From: an uncultured Oscillospiraceae bacterium
Lineage (GTDB): Bacteria > Bacillota > Clostridia > Oscillospirales > Oscillospiraceae
Direction of reading: 5' to 3'
Assembly: GCA_934589065.1 (NCBI GenBank)
Contig: CAKTNN010000025.1
Span: 1-32,870, forward strand
DNA length: 32,870 nucleotides
In this document: positions 7,918 through 15,207 of the stretch, one piece after another
Layout of the letters: the number at the start of each line of letters is the position of its first letter
How positions within the stretch are numbered: position 1 is the first letter of the stretch
Notes under the pieces: generated by a model
Told to the model about the DNA's origin: nothing
The model's database searches: none
The model's input: only the letters and a program-made list of their open reading frames with translations
Program-made: the position numbers and the translations under genes

Positions 7918-8706
7918 ATGGCAAAAGAATTGATTGCACTGGGCGCGCGCTCTGTGATCGGTATGGTTCACTGCCTGCCCCTGCCCGGCAGCTTCGGCTA
8001 CGCAGGGGATATGGAGAAGATCCTGTCCCAGGCGGTGCAGGATGCCCAGACCCTGGAAAAGGCCGGTGCGGATGCCATTATCGTAGAGAACATGGGCGAT
8101 ACCCCCTTTACCGCCAAACTCAATAAGGCTCAGATTGCCGCTTTGGCAGCCGCAGCCCGGAAGGTAGCCGATGCCGTGTCCATCCCCGTGGGCGTGGATG
8201 CAGCCTTTAATGATTACGAGGCTTCCCTGTCCATTGCCGCTGCAGCAGGGGCAACCTTTATCCGGGTCCCCGTGTTTGTGGATACGGTGGTGTTTACCGA
8301 CGGCATTATCTATCCCTGCGCCCATGACTGCGTAAACTACCGCAAGCAGATGGGCCTGGAGCACATCAAGATCCTGGCAGACTGCCAGGTAAAGCACAGC
8401 TATATGCTCTGCCCCAGCATTTCCATTGAGGTCAGTGCCAAGAATGCAGCCGAGGCCGGCGCTGACGGCATTATCATTACCGGCGCCACCATCGGTGAGG
8501 AGACTCCCATTGAGATGATCGCCCGGGCAAAGAAGGTTGTAAAGATTCCTGTGTTTGCAGGCAGCGGCGTAAAGCCCGGCAACGTCCGGGAGCAGCTGGA
8601 CATTGCCGACGGCTGCATCGTGGGCTCCAGCTTCAAGAAGGGCGGCGTCCTTACGAACCCCATTGACTATACCCTGGCAAGAGAACTGATCGAAGCCAAG
8701 GGTTAA
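7918..8706 (+). CDS. BtpA/SgcQ-family TIM-barrel protein
   Basis: This 262-residue protein belongs to the BtpA family, named after a cyanobacterial photosystem I assembly factor. The family is widespread in non-photosynthetic bacteria (SgcQ in E. coli), where its reaction is not established. Family marks visible here are IGMVHCLPLPGS near the N-terminus, VENMGDTPF, ILADCQVKHS, and a C-terminal phosphate-site-like pair GSGVKPGNV and GSSFKKGG. The last pair suggests a phosphorylated substrate. The start is the ATG at 7918 behind AAGGAGAG. Its place between a nucleoside phosphorylase and an alcohol dehydrogenase points to handling of a sugar phosphate or its product (inference). A role in photosynthesis can be excluded for this organism type. 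Confidence 0.82.
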   Translation: MAKELIALGARSVIGMVHCLPLPGSFGYAGDMEKILSQAVQDAQTLEKAGADAIIVENMGDTPFTAKLNKAQIAALAAAARKVADAVSIPVGVDAAFNDYEASLSIAAAAGATFIRVPVFVDTVVFTDGIIYPCAHDCVNYRKQMGLEHIKILADCQVKHSYMLCPSISIEVSAKNAAEAGADGIIITGATIGEETPIEMIARAKKVVKIPVFAGSGVKPGNVREQLDIADGCIVGSSFKKGGVLTNPIDYTLARELIEAKG

Positions 8707-8730
8707 GCATAAAAAGGAGAGTGTATTATT

Positions 8731-9876
8731 ATGATGAGACCTGTAAAACTGGCTGGCAGCGAGCTGATGTTCGGTAAGGGCAGCCTGGAATACATCAAGA
8801 CCATGCATTATAAGCGCGTATGCATCGTAGTGGGCGGCCACTCCATGCAGCGCAGCGGTATGCTGGATAAGGTTACCGGCTACTTCCAGGAGACCGGCGC
8901 TCAGGTAAAGGTGATTTCCGGTGTTGAGCCCGATCCCAGCATCGCCACCGTTCGCCGGGGCGCAAAGGAAATGCTGGAGTTTGAGCCCGACCTGATCGTG
9001 GGCATGGGCGGCGGCTCCGCTATGGATGCCGGTAAGACCATGTGGATTTTCTACGAGCATCCGGAGCTGACCAAGATGGAGGATATCCTGCCTCCCAACC
9101 CCTTCCCCACCCTGCGCCACAAGGCAAAGTACTGCTGCATCCCCTCCACCTCCGGCTCTGCCAGTGAGGTATCCCGTTCCGTGGTTATTACCGATGACGA
9201 GGGCCTGAAGAGAGGCCTGGGCAATATGGAAATGATGCCCGATATCGCAATCTGCGATCCTGAGGTCTGCGCTTCCATGCCTCCCCGCATCACCGCCGAA
9301 ACCGGTATGGACGCTCTGACCCACGCACTGGAAGCCCTGGTTTCCAACCGGGCCCACTACCTCAGCGACATTCTGGCCCAGGCCGCAGCCAAGGATATCA
9401 TCGATATTCTGCCTGTAGCCTACGCCGATGGCAGCAACCTGGAGGCCAGAGAGATCATGGCAAATGCCTCTATGACTGCCGGTATGGCCTTTACCAATGT
9501 ATCTCTGGGCATTGTTCACTCCATCGCCCAGACCCTGGGCGGCTTCTTCCACATCTCCCACGGCGTGGCGGATGCAATCCTGCTGCCCTACATCATGGAG
9601 TACAACGCTCAGGAGCCCTACGCCAAGGCAAAGTACGATGCCTTTGCAGCCTCCATCGGCCGCAGGAACCTGATCCAGGTGGTCAAGGAACTGAACCACA
9701 TCCTGGGCATCCCCTCCACTCTGAAAGAGGTGCTGACGGACGAGCAGGCCTTCCTGGCAAAGGTGGACGAGATGGCGGTGGTTTCCAAGGCAGACGGCTG
9801 CACCAAGACCAACCCCATTATCCCCAGCGTGGAAGAGTTCCGCACCCTGATTCTGCGGGCCTACTACGGTAAGTAA
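8731..9876 (+). CDS. Iron-containing alcohol dehydrogenase
   Basis: This NAD(P)-dependent group III alcohol dehydrogenase has 381 residues. The nucleotide-binding motif is GGGSAMDAGK (about 94-103), and all four metal ligands are in the usual order: Asp194 and His198 (MDALTHALEA), His263 (GIVHSIAQTLGG) and His277 (HISHGVADAILLP). It is therefore expected to be an active Fe-dependent enzyme, reducing an aldehyde to an alcohol or the reverse. Two adjacent ATG codons (8731 and 8734) could start it behind AAGGAGA. In this operon it would suit the removal of an aldehyde released by aldol cleavage, but the substrate is not readable from sequence. It ends 10 bp before the next gene. Confidence 0.88.
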   Translation: MMRPVKLAGSELMFGKGSLEYIKTMHYKRVCIVVGGHSMQRSGMLDKVTGYFQETGAQVKVISGVEPDPSIATVRRGAKEMLEFEPDLIVGMGGGSAMDAGKTMWIFYEHPELTKMEDILPPNPFPTLRHKAKYCCIPSTSGSASEVSRSVVITDDEGLKRGLGNMEMMPDIAICDPEVCASMPPRITAETGMDALTHALEALVSNRAHYLSDILAQAAAKDIIDILPVAYADGSNLEAREIMANASMTAGMAFTNVSLGIVHSIAQTLGGFFHISHGVADAILLPYIMEYNAQEPYAKAKYDAFAASIGRRNLIQVVKELNHILGIPSTLKEVLTDEQAFLAKVDEMAVVSKADGCTKTNPIIPSVEEFRTLILRAYYGK

Positions 9877-9886
9877 GGAGAAGGCT

Positions 9887-10609
9887 ATGGATATTATTCT
9901 CTATCTGTCCAACGGCTACCCCACCATGGAGTCCAGCATCCAGATGGCAAAGGAATATGTGGATGCCGGCTGCCATATCATCGAGGTGGATTTCCCCTCC
10001 CATAACCCCTATCTGGAGAGTGATCTCATCAAGTCCCGCATGGCAAAGGCTCTGGAAAACTGCGATGACTACGATGCTTATATGGAAGAGATTCTGACCA
10101 TCAAGCGCCAGAACCCCAATACCAAGCTGCTGCTCCTGGCCTACGAAAACACCATCCTGGAAATCGGTGTGGATAAGTACATCCGCTACTGCAAGGACAA
10201 CGGTTTCGAGGATCTGCTCCTGGTGGGCCTGTCCGGCAACGAGGTCAAGCAGAAGATCATCGATGCAGGCCTGCGGGTATCCTGCTATGTCCAGTACCAG
10301 ATGCTGGACGAGGAGATTGCCTCTGCCAGGGATTCCAATGGCTTTGTGTATCTCCAGGCCAAGCCCACCCCCGGTCAGGGCTATGTAAATCCCAAGTACC
10401 CCACTCTGAAGGATTGCGTAGAGGGCCTGCGGGCCAGCGGCATCCAGCGCCCCATCTACTGCGGCGTGGGTGTCCATGCACCTGAGGATGTGCGCATGGT
10501 CAAGGAGGCCGGCGGCGACGCCGCCTTCGTAGGCAGCACCATCCTGAAACTCCAGGAGGACATTCCTGCCATGAAGGCAAAGATTCGGGAGTTTGCCGCC
10601 CAGTGCTGA
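9887..10609 (+). CDS. TrpA-like TIM-barrel protein (tryptophan synthase alpha paralogue without TrpB)
   Basis: The 240 residues align along their whole length with the tryptophan synthase alpha fold. The start LYLSNGYPTMESSI matches the TrpA beta-1 region, and the catalytic Glu49 of E. coli TrpA corresponds to Glu33 in IIEVDFPSHNP. The second catalytic residue, Asp60, falls on Glu44. GFVYLQAK matches the Tyr175 strand, and CGVGVHAPEDV and FVGSTILKL match the phosphate-binding loops. No trpB or other trp gene is near. TrpA splits indole-glycerol phosphate in a retro-aldol step, so I infer a retro-aldol or lyase reaction on a different phosphorylated substrate. It is the last gene of the operon and ends just before a strong terminator. 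Confidence 0.72.
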   Translation: MDIILYLSNGYPTMESSIQMAKEYVDAGCHIIEVDFPSHNPYLESDLIKSRMAKALENCDDYDAYMEEILTIKRQNPNTKLLLLAYENTILEIGVDKYIRYCKDNGFEDLLLVGLSGNEVKQKIIDAGLRVSCYVQYQMLDEEIASARDSNGFVYLQAKPTPGQGYVNPKYPTLKDCVEGLRASGIQRPIYCGVGVHAPEDVRMVKEAGGDAAFVGSTILKLQEDIPAMKAKIREFAAQC

Positions 10610-10640
10610 TCGGACGATTCCCTAAGAACTGAAAACAAAA

Positions 10641-10690
10641 AGCCCCGGACGGTGGCAGCCGAAAGTGCTGTCCCGTCCGGGGTTTGCTTG
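10641..10690. terminator. Bidirectional terminator between the nucleoside operon and mgtE
   Basis: CCCCGGACGG (10643-10652) pairs with CCGTCCGGGG (10673-10682), with partial pairing inside the loop. The plus strand ends in TTTGCTTGTTT; on the minus strand the hairpin is followed by TTTTTGTTTT. It can end both convergent transcripts. Confidence 0.8.
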
Positions 10691-10701
10691 TTTATAAAGG
10701 C

Positions 10702-12081
10702 TTACAGCCCCAAAATGGTTTTTGCAAACAGGAAATACACCAATAGGGACAGAGCGTCCACAATGGTGGTGATGAAGGGGCTTGCCATGACGGCAGGGTC
10801 GAAGCCCAGGCGCTTTGCCAGCAGGGGCAGGGTGCAGCCGACCATTTTTGCCATAATCACCGTGACGCCCAGAGCAAGGCAGATGACCAGGTCTACGCTC
10901 AGGCTGATGCTTTGGTTGCCCATGAGAAGCCGGTCAACCAGCAGCACCTTCAGGAAGCAAACTGCTGCCAGGGAAATGCCGCAGAGCACGGCGGTGCGGA
11001 CTTCCTTCCAAAGCACCGTAAATACGTCGCTCAGCTCCAATTCATCCAGACTCAGGGCACGGATGACGGTGACAGAGGACTGGGAGCCGCAGTTGCCGCC
11101 GGTATCCATCAGCATGGGGATAAAGGCGGTCAGGGCGGGCAGCAGGGCCAGGGCGCTTTCAAAGGAGGAGATGATCATGCCGGTGAAGGTGGCGGATACC
11201 ATCAGGAGCATCAGCCAGGGAATTCGGTGCTTGTACAGGTCGAAGGGGCTGCTCTTCAGGTAGCTCTTCTCCGAAGGGGTCATAGCAGCCATGATTTCCA
11301 TATCTTCCGTGGCTTCTTCTTCCATGACGTCCATGGCGTCATCAAAGGTGACGATACCCACCATTCGGTTTTCGGTGTCCACCACCGGAAGGGCCAGGAA
11401 ATTGTATTTGGAGAACATCTTGGCGACCTCTTCCTGGTCGTCCTGGGTTGTCACGGAGATGACGTTTTCCGTCATGATCTCCTTGATCTCCGTGTCGTCG
11501 CTCTCTGCCAGCAGCAGGTCTTTTACCGTGACGATGCCCAGCAGCGTCCGGTCTTTTTCCAGCACATAGCAGGTATAAATGGTTTCTTTGTCCACGCCCT
11601 GGCGGCGGATGCGGAGAATGGATTCCTCCACGGTCATATCCGGTCGCAGAGACACATATTCCATGGTCATCAGCGCACCGGCGGAGTTTTCGGGGTAGCG
11701 CAGAATCTGGTTGATGGAGCTGCGCATTTCGGGGTCTGCCTGGGTGAGAATACGCCGGACCACGTTGGCGGGCATTTCCTCTACCAGGTCTGCCGCGTCG
11801 TCCACATACAGCTCATCCAGGACTTCCCGCAGCTCATTGTCCGAGAAGCCTTGGATCAGCAGCTGCTGTGCCTCGGGCTCCATTTCTACAAAGGTTTCTG
11901 CAGCCTGCTCCTTGGGGAGCAGACGGAACATAACGGGAATCTGCTTTTCTTCCAGCCCGTCAAAAAGACCTGCCACGTCGCTGGGATTCATGGTTACGAG
12001 GATATCCCGCAGAGAAGAGTATTTCTTCTCCTCCAGCATCTTGAGCAGGGCTTTTTCGACGAGTTCAAAACGTTCTGCCAT
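10702..12081 (-). CDS. mgtE: Magnesium transporter MgtE
   Basis: This Mg2+-gated magnesium channel of the MgtE family has 459 residues and is full length. Domains in order are the N-terminal superhelical MgtE_N domain (about 20-125), a pair of CBS domains (about 130-255, with segments such as IMTENVISVTTQDD and FDDAMDVMEEEATEDME), the plug helix, and a C-terminal pore with five hydrophobic segments. The pore holds the family signature FIPMLMDTGGNCGSQSS. The start ATG lies 7 nt after GGAGG. Its own promoter at 12248-12276 gives a leader of about 160 nt with candidate leader ORFs and two hairpins. I looked for an M-box riboswitch in that leader and did not see one. Confidence 0.95.
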   Translation of the reverse strand: MAERFELVEKALLKMLEEKKYSSLRDILVTMNPSDVAGLFDGLEEKQIPVMFRLLPKEQAAETFVEMEPEAQQLLIQGFSDNELREVLDELYVDDAADLVEEMPANVVRRILTQADPEMRSSINQILRYPENSAGALMTMEYVSLRPDMTVEESILRIRRQGVDKETIYTCYVLEKDRTLLGIVTVKDLLLAESDDTEIKEIMTENVISVTTQDDQEEVAKMFSKYNFLALPVVDTENRMVGIVTFDDAMDVMEEEATEDMEIMAAMTPSEKSYLKSSPFDLYKHRIPWLMLLMVSATFTGMIISSFESALALLPALTAFIPMLMDTGGNCGSQSSVTVIRALSLDELELSDVFTVLWKEVRTAVLCGISLAAVCFLKVLLVDRLLMGNQSISLSVDLVICLALGVTVIMAKMVGCTLPLLAKRLGFDPAVMASPFITTIVDALSLLVYFLFAKTILGL

Positions 12082-12193
12082 AGTATTGCCTCCAATATAA
12101 AATTTTTATATTGGCACAAAGCAGTTCACGCAGCCTCATGGACGACGGGGCTGCGTCTACTTCGGCCTGGTATATTGCCGCTTCCACCGGCAT
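12065..12193 (-). CDS. Candidate 42-residue leader peptide overlapping the mgtE start
   Basis: Behind the mgtE promoter and a strong AAGGAGGG, an ATG at 12193 opens a 42-codon frame (MPVEAAIYQAEV... ending QYYGRTF) that runs through both leader hairpins and stops 17 nt inside mgtE. Its ribosomes would pass over the palindrome that touches the mgtE ribosome-binding site, so it could couple or control mgtE translation. The spacing from the Shine-Dalgarno (about 10-11 nt) is longer than ideal. A competing start at 12197 in another frame shares the same site. No homologue is known to me. Confidence 0.35.
   Translation of the reverse strand: MPVEAAIYQAEVDAAPSSMRLRELLCANIKILYWRQYYGRTF
12092..12114 (-). 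promoter_or_regulatory. Palindrome overlapping the mgtE ribosome-binding site
   Basis: A 23-nt near-perfect inverted repeat (11 complementary pairs around one central base) ends with the first two G of the GGAGG that serves mgtE. Folded as RNA it would partly hide the ribosome-binding site; as DNA it could be an operator. Just upstream on the same transcript lies a second hairpin, CGCAGCC/GGCTGCG (12129-12155). Confidence 0.5.
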
Positions 12194-12197
12194 CCAT
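12126..12197 (-). CDS. Alternative 23-residue leader peptide before mgtE
   Basis: The ATG at 12197 has the best spacing (6-7 nt) to AAGGAGGG at 12204-12211 and gives a 23-codon frame (MDAGGSGNIPGRSRR... ending HEAA) that stops just after the CGCAGCC/GGCTGCG hairpin. Codon-reading speed here could decide how the downstream structure folds, as in leader-peptide control of Mg transporters such as enterobacterial mgtL; that comparison is by analogy only. Only one of the two overlapping leader frames need be used. Confidence 0.35.
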   Translation of the reverse strand: MDAGGSGNIPGRSRRSPVVHEAA

Positions 12198-12247
12198 GGG
12201 TATCCCTCCTTGTGGTTTCAGATCGTGCTATATGCACATACGTCTTT

Positions 12248-12276
12248 ATTGTATCCCTCAGAAAGCCAAAAGTCAA
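12248..12276 (-). promoter_or_regulatory. Sigma-A promoter of mgtE
   Basis: Read on the minus strand: TTGACT (12276-12271), 17-bp spacer, TACAAT (12253-12248). The transcript start is expected near 12241, about 160 nt before the mgtE ATG. Confidence 0.7.
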
Positions 12277-12320
12277 CCTTGACAGTGGATTTCCAGGCGG
12301 GAGTTTTCACTTTTTTGGAC

Positions 12321-12349
12321 TGGACATAATCGAAAAATGCAACTATAAT
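12321..12349 (+). promoter_or_regulatory. Sigma-A promoter of the pilin-like gene
   Basis: TGGACA (12321-12326), 17-bp spacer and perfect TATAAT (12344-12349). Transcription would start near 12356 and run into the pilin-like gene at 12439. A second TATAAT further on lacks a fitting -35. Confidence 0.6.
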
Positions 12350-12438
12350 ATTCTCAATATACCCTGATATAATGCATTCACCGGCCACCGGGAGCTTGCC
12401 TGCCGGAGCTGGTTTTTTGAAAGGAAAAAACGGTCTTG

Positions 12439-13293
12439 ATGCCAAGAAAGAGAAATGGTTTTACATTGTTGGAGATGCTGATTGTAGTGACCATCATTGC
12501 GGTGCTGGTTGCCGCTGCGATTCCGATTTTTGCCAATCAGCTGGAGAAAAGCCGGGAGGCGGCAGACCTTGCCAATGTGCGCAGCGCTTATGCAGTGGTT
12601 CTGTCCAATGCGATGCTGGGATATGAGAACCCCGACGATATCGAGAAAGTTGTGCAGCTGCAGCAGAAGCAGGATGGCTTTCAGGGCTTTCAGGATATCA
12701 CCATCGGTGATGTTTCAGACAAGGACACGGCGCGCTGGATTGGCAATCCTGAGGGAAACGGAACCTGCACCGTGCGATACCTCCCGGAGGAGAACGAGGT
12801 CATATTGGTCTGGACGGGCGAGTATCCATACCGGCCGAGTGAGGATTTTTTCTCATATACAATGACCGCAGTGGGCAGTATGAACAAAGGGCAGCATTAC
12901 TACCGGTTTGATTCCGGATACAAAAAACCGAACTCCTATGTGGAGAAGATCTACAAAATGCTCCCCTCGGACAGTCTGCTGCAGCAGGGAACCTGGGCGT
13001 TCATGCGTGGAAGCAACCCGGTAAAAGATAAGAACGGCTATTTCGTCTGGACCTCCTATGACCAGAATAAACTTGAAAATGGCAAGGATTACCCGGTCAT
13101 CATTCTGGACGAGGGTACCGGAAAGTATTATGTAAACACTGCGACTGCGATATACAACGACAACTGTTATAAAATTGGAGGCAATATTCCAAGCATAGGC
13201 ACAACGGAAACCATGAATCAAAAGCTGAAAGGCCAGAAAGCTTATGCTTCCATAGACGCCGCCTATCGGGCCTATTTGCAGGCAGTGAAGTGA
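12439..13293 (+). CDS. Type IV pilin-like protein with prepilin N-terminal methylation motif
   Basis: The 284-residue product begins with a short basic leader and the prepilin signature RNGFTLLEMLIVVTIIAVLV: cleavage by a prepilin peptidase is expected after Gly, leaving Phe1 and Glu5 of the mature chain, followed by one hydrophobic helix. The rest is an extracellular domain of unknown type, rich in Tyr, Asp and Asn. This is the pilin or pseudopilin class exported by type II secretion or type IV pilus machines. No prepilin peptidase, ATPase or platform gene is in the window, so it depends on machinery elsewhere. ATG at 12439 is chosen; TTG at 12436 is also in frame. The ribosome-binding site is weak. 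Confidence 0.8.
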   Translation: MPRKRNGFTLLEMLIVVTIIAVLVAAAIPIFANQLEKSREAADLANVRSAYAVVLSNAMLGYENPDDIEKVVQLQQKQDGFQGFQDITIGDVSDKDTARWIGNPEGNGTCTVRYLPEENEVILVWTGEYPYRPSEDFFSYTMTAVGSMNKGQHYYRFDSGYKKPNSYVEKIYKMLPSDSLLQQGTWAFMRGSNPVKDKNGYFVWTSYDQNKLENGKDYPVIILDEGTGKYYVNTATAIYNDNCYKIGGNIPSIGTTETMNQKLKGQKAYASIDAAYRAYLQAVK

Positions 13294-13316
13294 AAGAGAT
13301 ACGAAAGGGAAATAAA

Positions 13317-13913
13317 ATGATTCGTGCTGCAGAAGAGTGGGATATAGTTCCCATTTTGGACATTTATGCGCCCTATGTCCGCGAGACAACGATTACCTTT
13401 GAGTACGAGGTCCCAACGCCGGAGGCCTTCCTGGCCCGATTCGAAGGCATTACCCGGGACTTTCCATGGCTTGTCTGGGAGGAGGCGGGGGCCGTTTTGG
13501 GCTATGCCTATGCCAGCCGCCCCTTTGAGCGGGCGGCCTATGCCTGGTGCGCGGAACCCTCCATCTATCTGCGTCCCGACGCCCGGGGTCGCGGCATTGG
13601 CAGGCAGCTCTATGCCGCGCTGGAGGCACTGCTGTCGCAGATGGGCTATGCGGTGAGCTTCGCCATCATCACGGGAGAAAACGAAGCATCCTTGGCCTTT
13701 CACCGGGCGCAGGGCTATGAAAAATGCGCCGAAATGGTAAAGTGCGGGCTGAAATTCGGCCGGTGGCTGGACGTCGATTGGTTGGAAAAACGGCTGGATT
13801 CAGTCGAAATTCCCAGGAATCCCCCGATTGCATGGAGAGACTTTAGGAAAGATGCCCAAAGAATTGAGAATATTTTAGGTAAAATGTCACTTTCGGAATC
13901 GGGAAAAGTATGA
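13317..13913 (+). CDS. GNAT N-acetyltransferase, phosphinothricin-acetyltransferase (Pat) type
   Basis: This 198-residue acetyl-CoA-dependent N-acetyltransferase carries the acetyl-CoA loop RGRGIGRQLYAALEALL (about residues 99-115). The N-terminal ETTITFEYEVPTPEAF and the later ASLAFHRAQGYEKCAEM are typical of the Pat/Bar subgroup, which acetylates amino acids or amino-acid-like toxins; the real substrate in most members is unknown. About 35 residues after the usual domain end look unstructured and charged. The ATG at 13317 has GAAAGGGA about 7 nt upstream and is preferred to an earlier GTG at 13290. It starts 23 bp after the pilin-like gene and is probably co-transcribed with it. Confidence 0.8.
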   Translation: MIRAAEEWDIVPILDIYAPYVRETTITFEYEVPTPEAFLARFEGITRDFPWLVWEEAGAVLGYAYASRPFERAAYAWCAEPSIYLRPDARGRGIGRQLYAALEALLSQMGYAVSFAIITGENEASLAFHRAQGYEKCAEMVKCGLKFGRWLDVDWLEKRLDSVEIPRNPPIAWRDFRKDAQRIENILGKMSLSESGKV

Positions 13914-13925
13914 TATGTTATGCGT

Positions 13926-13960
13926 GGAAGAAAATACGATTTTTTGACCAATCGTCTTCC
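13926..13960 (+). other. Bulged hairpin before the glycogen operon
   Basis: GGAAG (13926-13930) and ACGAT pair with ATCGT and CTTCC, with an A-rich bulge on the left arm. No long T-tract follows, so it is either a weak terminator of the acetyltransferase gene or a leader structure of glgC. I found no convincing promoter box for the glg genes in this gap. Confidence 0.35.
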
Positions 13961-14005
13961 ATTTCCCCTTTGTATTTTCAAATGACAATATGAGGAGCTG
14001 TGACC

Positions 14006-15193
14006 ATGTATTTTCAGAAAAAACGCTGCATCGCAATGCTTTTGGCTGGAGGCCAGGGCAGCCGACTCAAGGTTCTGACGGAGAAAACCGCCAAGCCCGC
14101 CGTTCCCTTCGGAGGCAAGTACCGCATCATCGACTTCCCTCTGTCCAACTGTGTGAATTCCGGCATCGATACCGTGGGCATCCTGACCCAGTATCAGCCC
14201 TTGGAGCTCAACGAGTACATCGGCAACGGTCAACCCTGGAACCTGAATAAGACCCACTCCTGCGCCCAGGTGCTGCCCCCCTACGAGCGCCACGATAAAA
14301 AGAGCGGCTGGTATAAGGGCACTGCCAATGCCATTTATCAGAACATCGATTTTATCGACCGGTACGACCCCGACTATGTGGTGATTCTGTCCGGTGACCA
14401 TATCTATAAAATGGACTACGCAGCCATGGTGGAGTATCACGAGAAGCACCAGGCCTCCTGCACCATTGCTGTGCGGAATGTGCCTTTGGCAGAGGCTTCC
14501 CGGTTTGGCATTCTGAATACCAACCCCGATATGTCCATTTACGAATTTGAGGAAAAGCCTCCCCGCCCCAAGTCCACCAATGCCTCTATGGGCATTTACG
14601 TCTTCAATTGGCAGGTGCTGAAGGCCGCCCTGATTGAAGACGAAGAGGATATCAAGTCCTCCAATGACTTCGGCAAGAACATCATCCCCAATCTGCTGAA
14701 CCAGGGCCACAAGATGATGGCCTATCCCTTCGACGGCTATTGGAAGGATGTGGGAACCATCAACTCCCTGTGGGAAGCCAATATGGATTTGCTGGGCAAA
14801 GACCCTGTGTTCAATCTCCGGGGCGAGCGGTTTAAGATCTATGCCCGCAACAGCGCGATGCCCTCCTCCTTTATTGCCGCCTCTGCCAAGACCGTCAACT
14901 GCTTCATTGCAGAGGGCAGCGAAGTAGAGGGCGAGGTATATCACAGCGTGATCTCCGTAGGCTGCAAGATCGGCCCCGGCGCCGTGGTGGAAGACAGCGT
15001 GGTAATGCCCGGTGTGGTGATTGAGTCCGGCGCCATTGTCCGCCATGCCATCCTGGGTGAAAACAGCCGGGTGTGCAAGAATGCCGTTGTAGGCGGCGCC
15101 TACGGGACTGACGAAGAAATGCAGATCAGCGTTACCTCCAAGGGTGCGGTTGTGGAAGAAAACGCCGTACTCAAGCCCGGCGAAATGATGTAA
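14006..15193 (+). CDS. glgC: Glucose-1-phosphate adenylyltransferase, catalytic subunit GlgC
   Basis: GlgC makes ADP-glucose from glucose 1-phosphate and ATP, the committed step of bacterial glycogen synthesis. The product has 395 residues. The nucleotide-binding motif GGQGSRL is at about 13-19, followed by [19 protein letters not shown]. The [10 protein letters not shown] segment carries the catalytic Asp, and GYWKDVGT binds the sugar phosphate. The C-terminal third is a left-handed beta-helix with hexapeptide-like repeats ([20 protein letters not shown]). The ATG at 14006 is preceded by GAGGAG at 8 nt; a GTG at 14000 is too close to it. The next gene, glgD, follows after 14 bp. Confidence 0.95.
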   Translation: MYFQKKRCIAMLLAGGQGSRLKVLTEKTAKPAVPFGGKYRIIDFPLSNCVNSGIDTVGILTQYQPLELNEYIGNGQPWNLNKTHSCAQVLPPYERHDKKSGWYKGTANAIYQNIDFIDRYDPDYVVILSGDHIYKMDYAAMVEYHEKHQASCTIAVRNVPLAEASRFGILNTNPDMSIYEFEEKPPRPKSTNASMGIYVFNWQVLKAALIEDEEDIKSSNDFGKNIIPNLLNQGHKMMAYPFDGYWKDVGTINSLWEANMDLLGKDPVFNLRGERFKIYARNSAMPSSFIAASAKTVNCFIAEGSEVEGEVYHSVISVGCKIGPGAVVEDSVVMPGVVIESGAIVRHAILGENSRVCKNAVVGGAYGTDEEMQISVTSKGAVVEENAVLKPGEMM

Positions 15194-15207
15194 GGAGGGT
15201 GTTTACC

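Noticed and set aside
7768..9699. 643-codon open frame on the minus strand
   Set aside because: It lies fully antisense to the phosphorylase, BtpA-like and dehydrogenase genes, has no ribosome-binding site or family motif, and arises from the GC-rich codon bias of the plus-strand genes.
10652..11263. 203-codon plus-strand frame over the mgtE 3' end
   Set aside because: It begins inside the bidirectional terminator, is antisense to the mgtE membrane domain, and has an Arg/Ser/Thr-rich shadow composition.
12082..12241. M-box magnesium riboswitch before mgtE
   Set aside because: I looked for its conserved core and did not find it; the leader instead holds small ORFs and simple hairpins.
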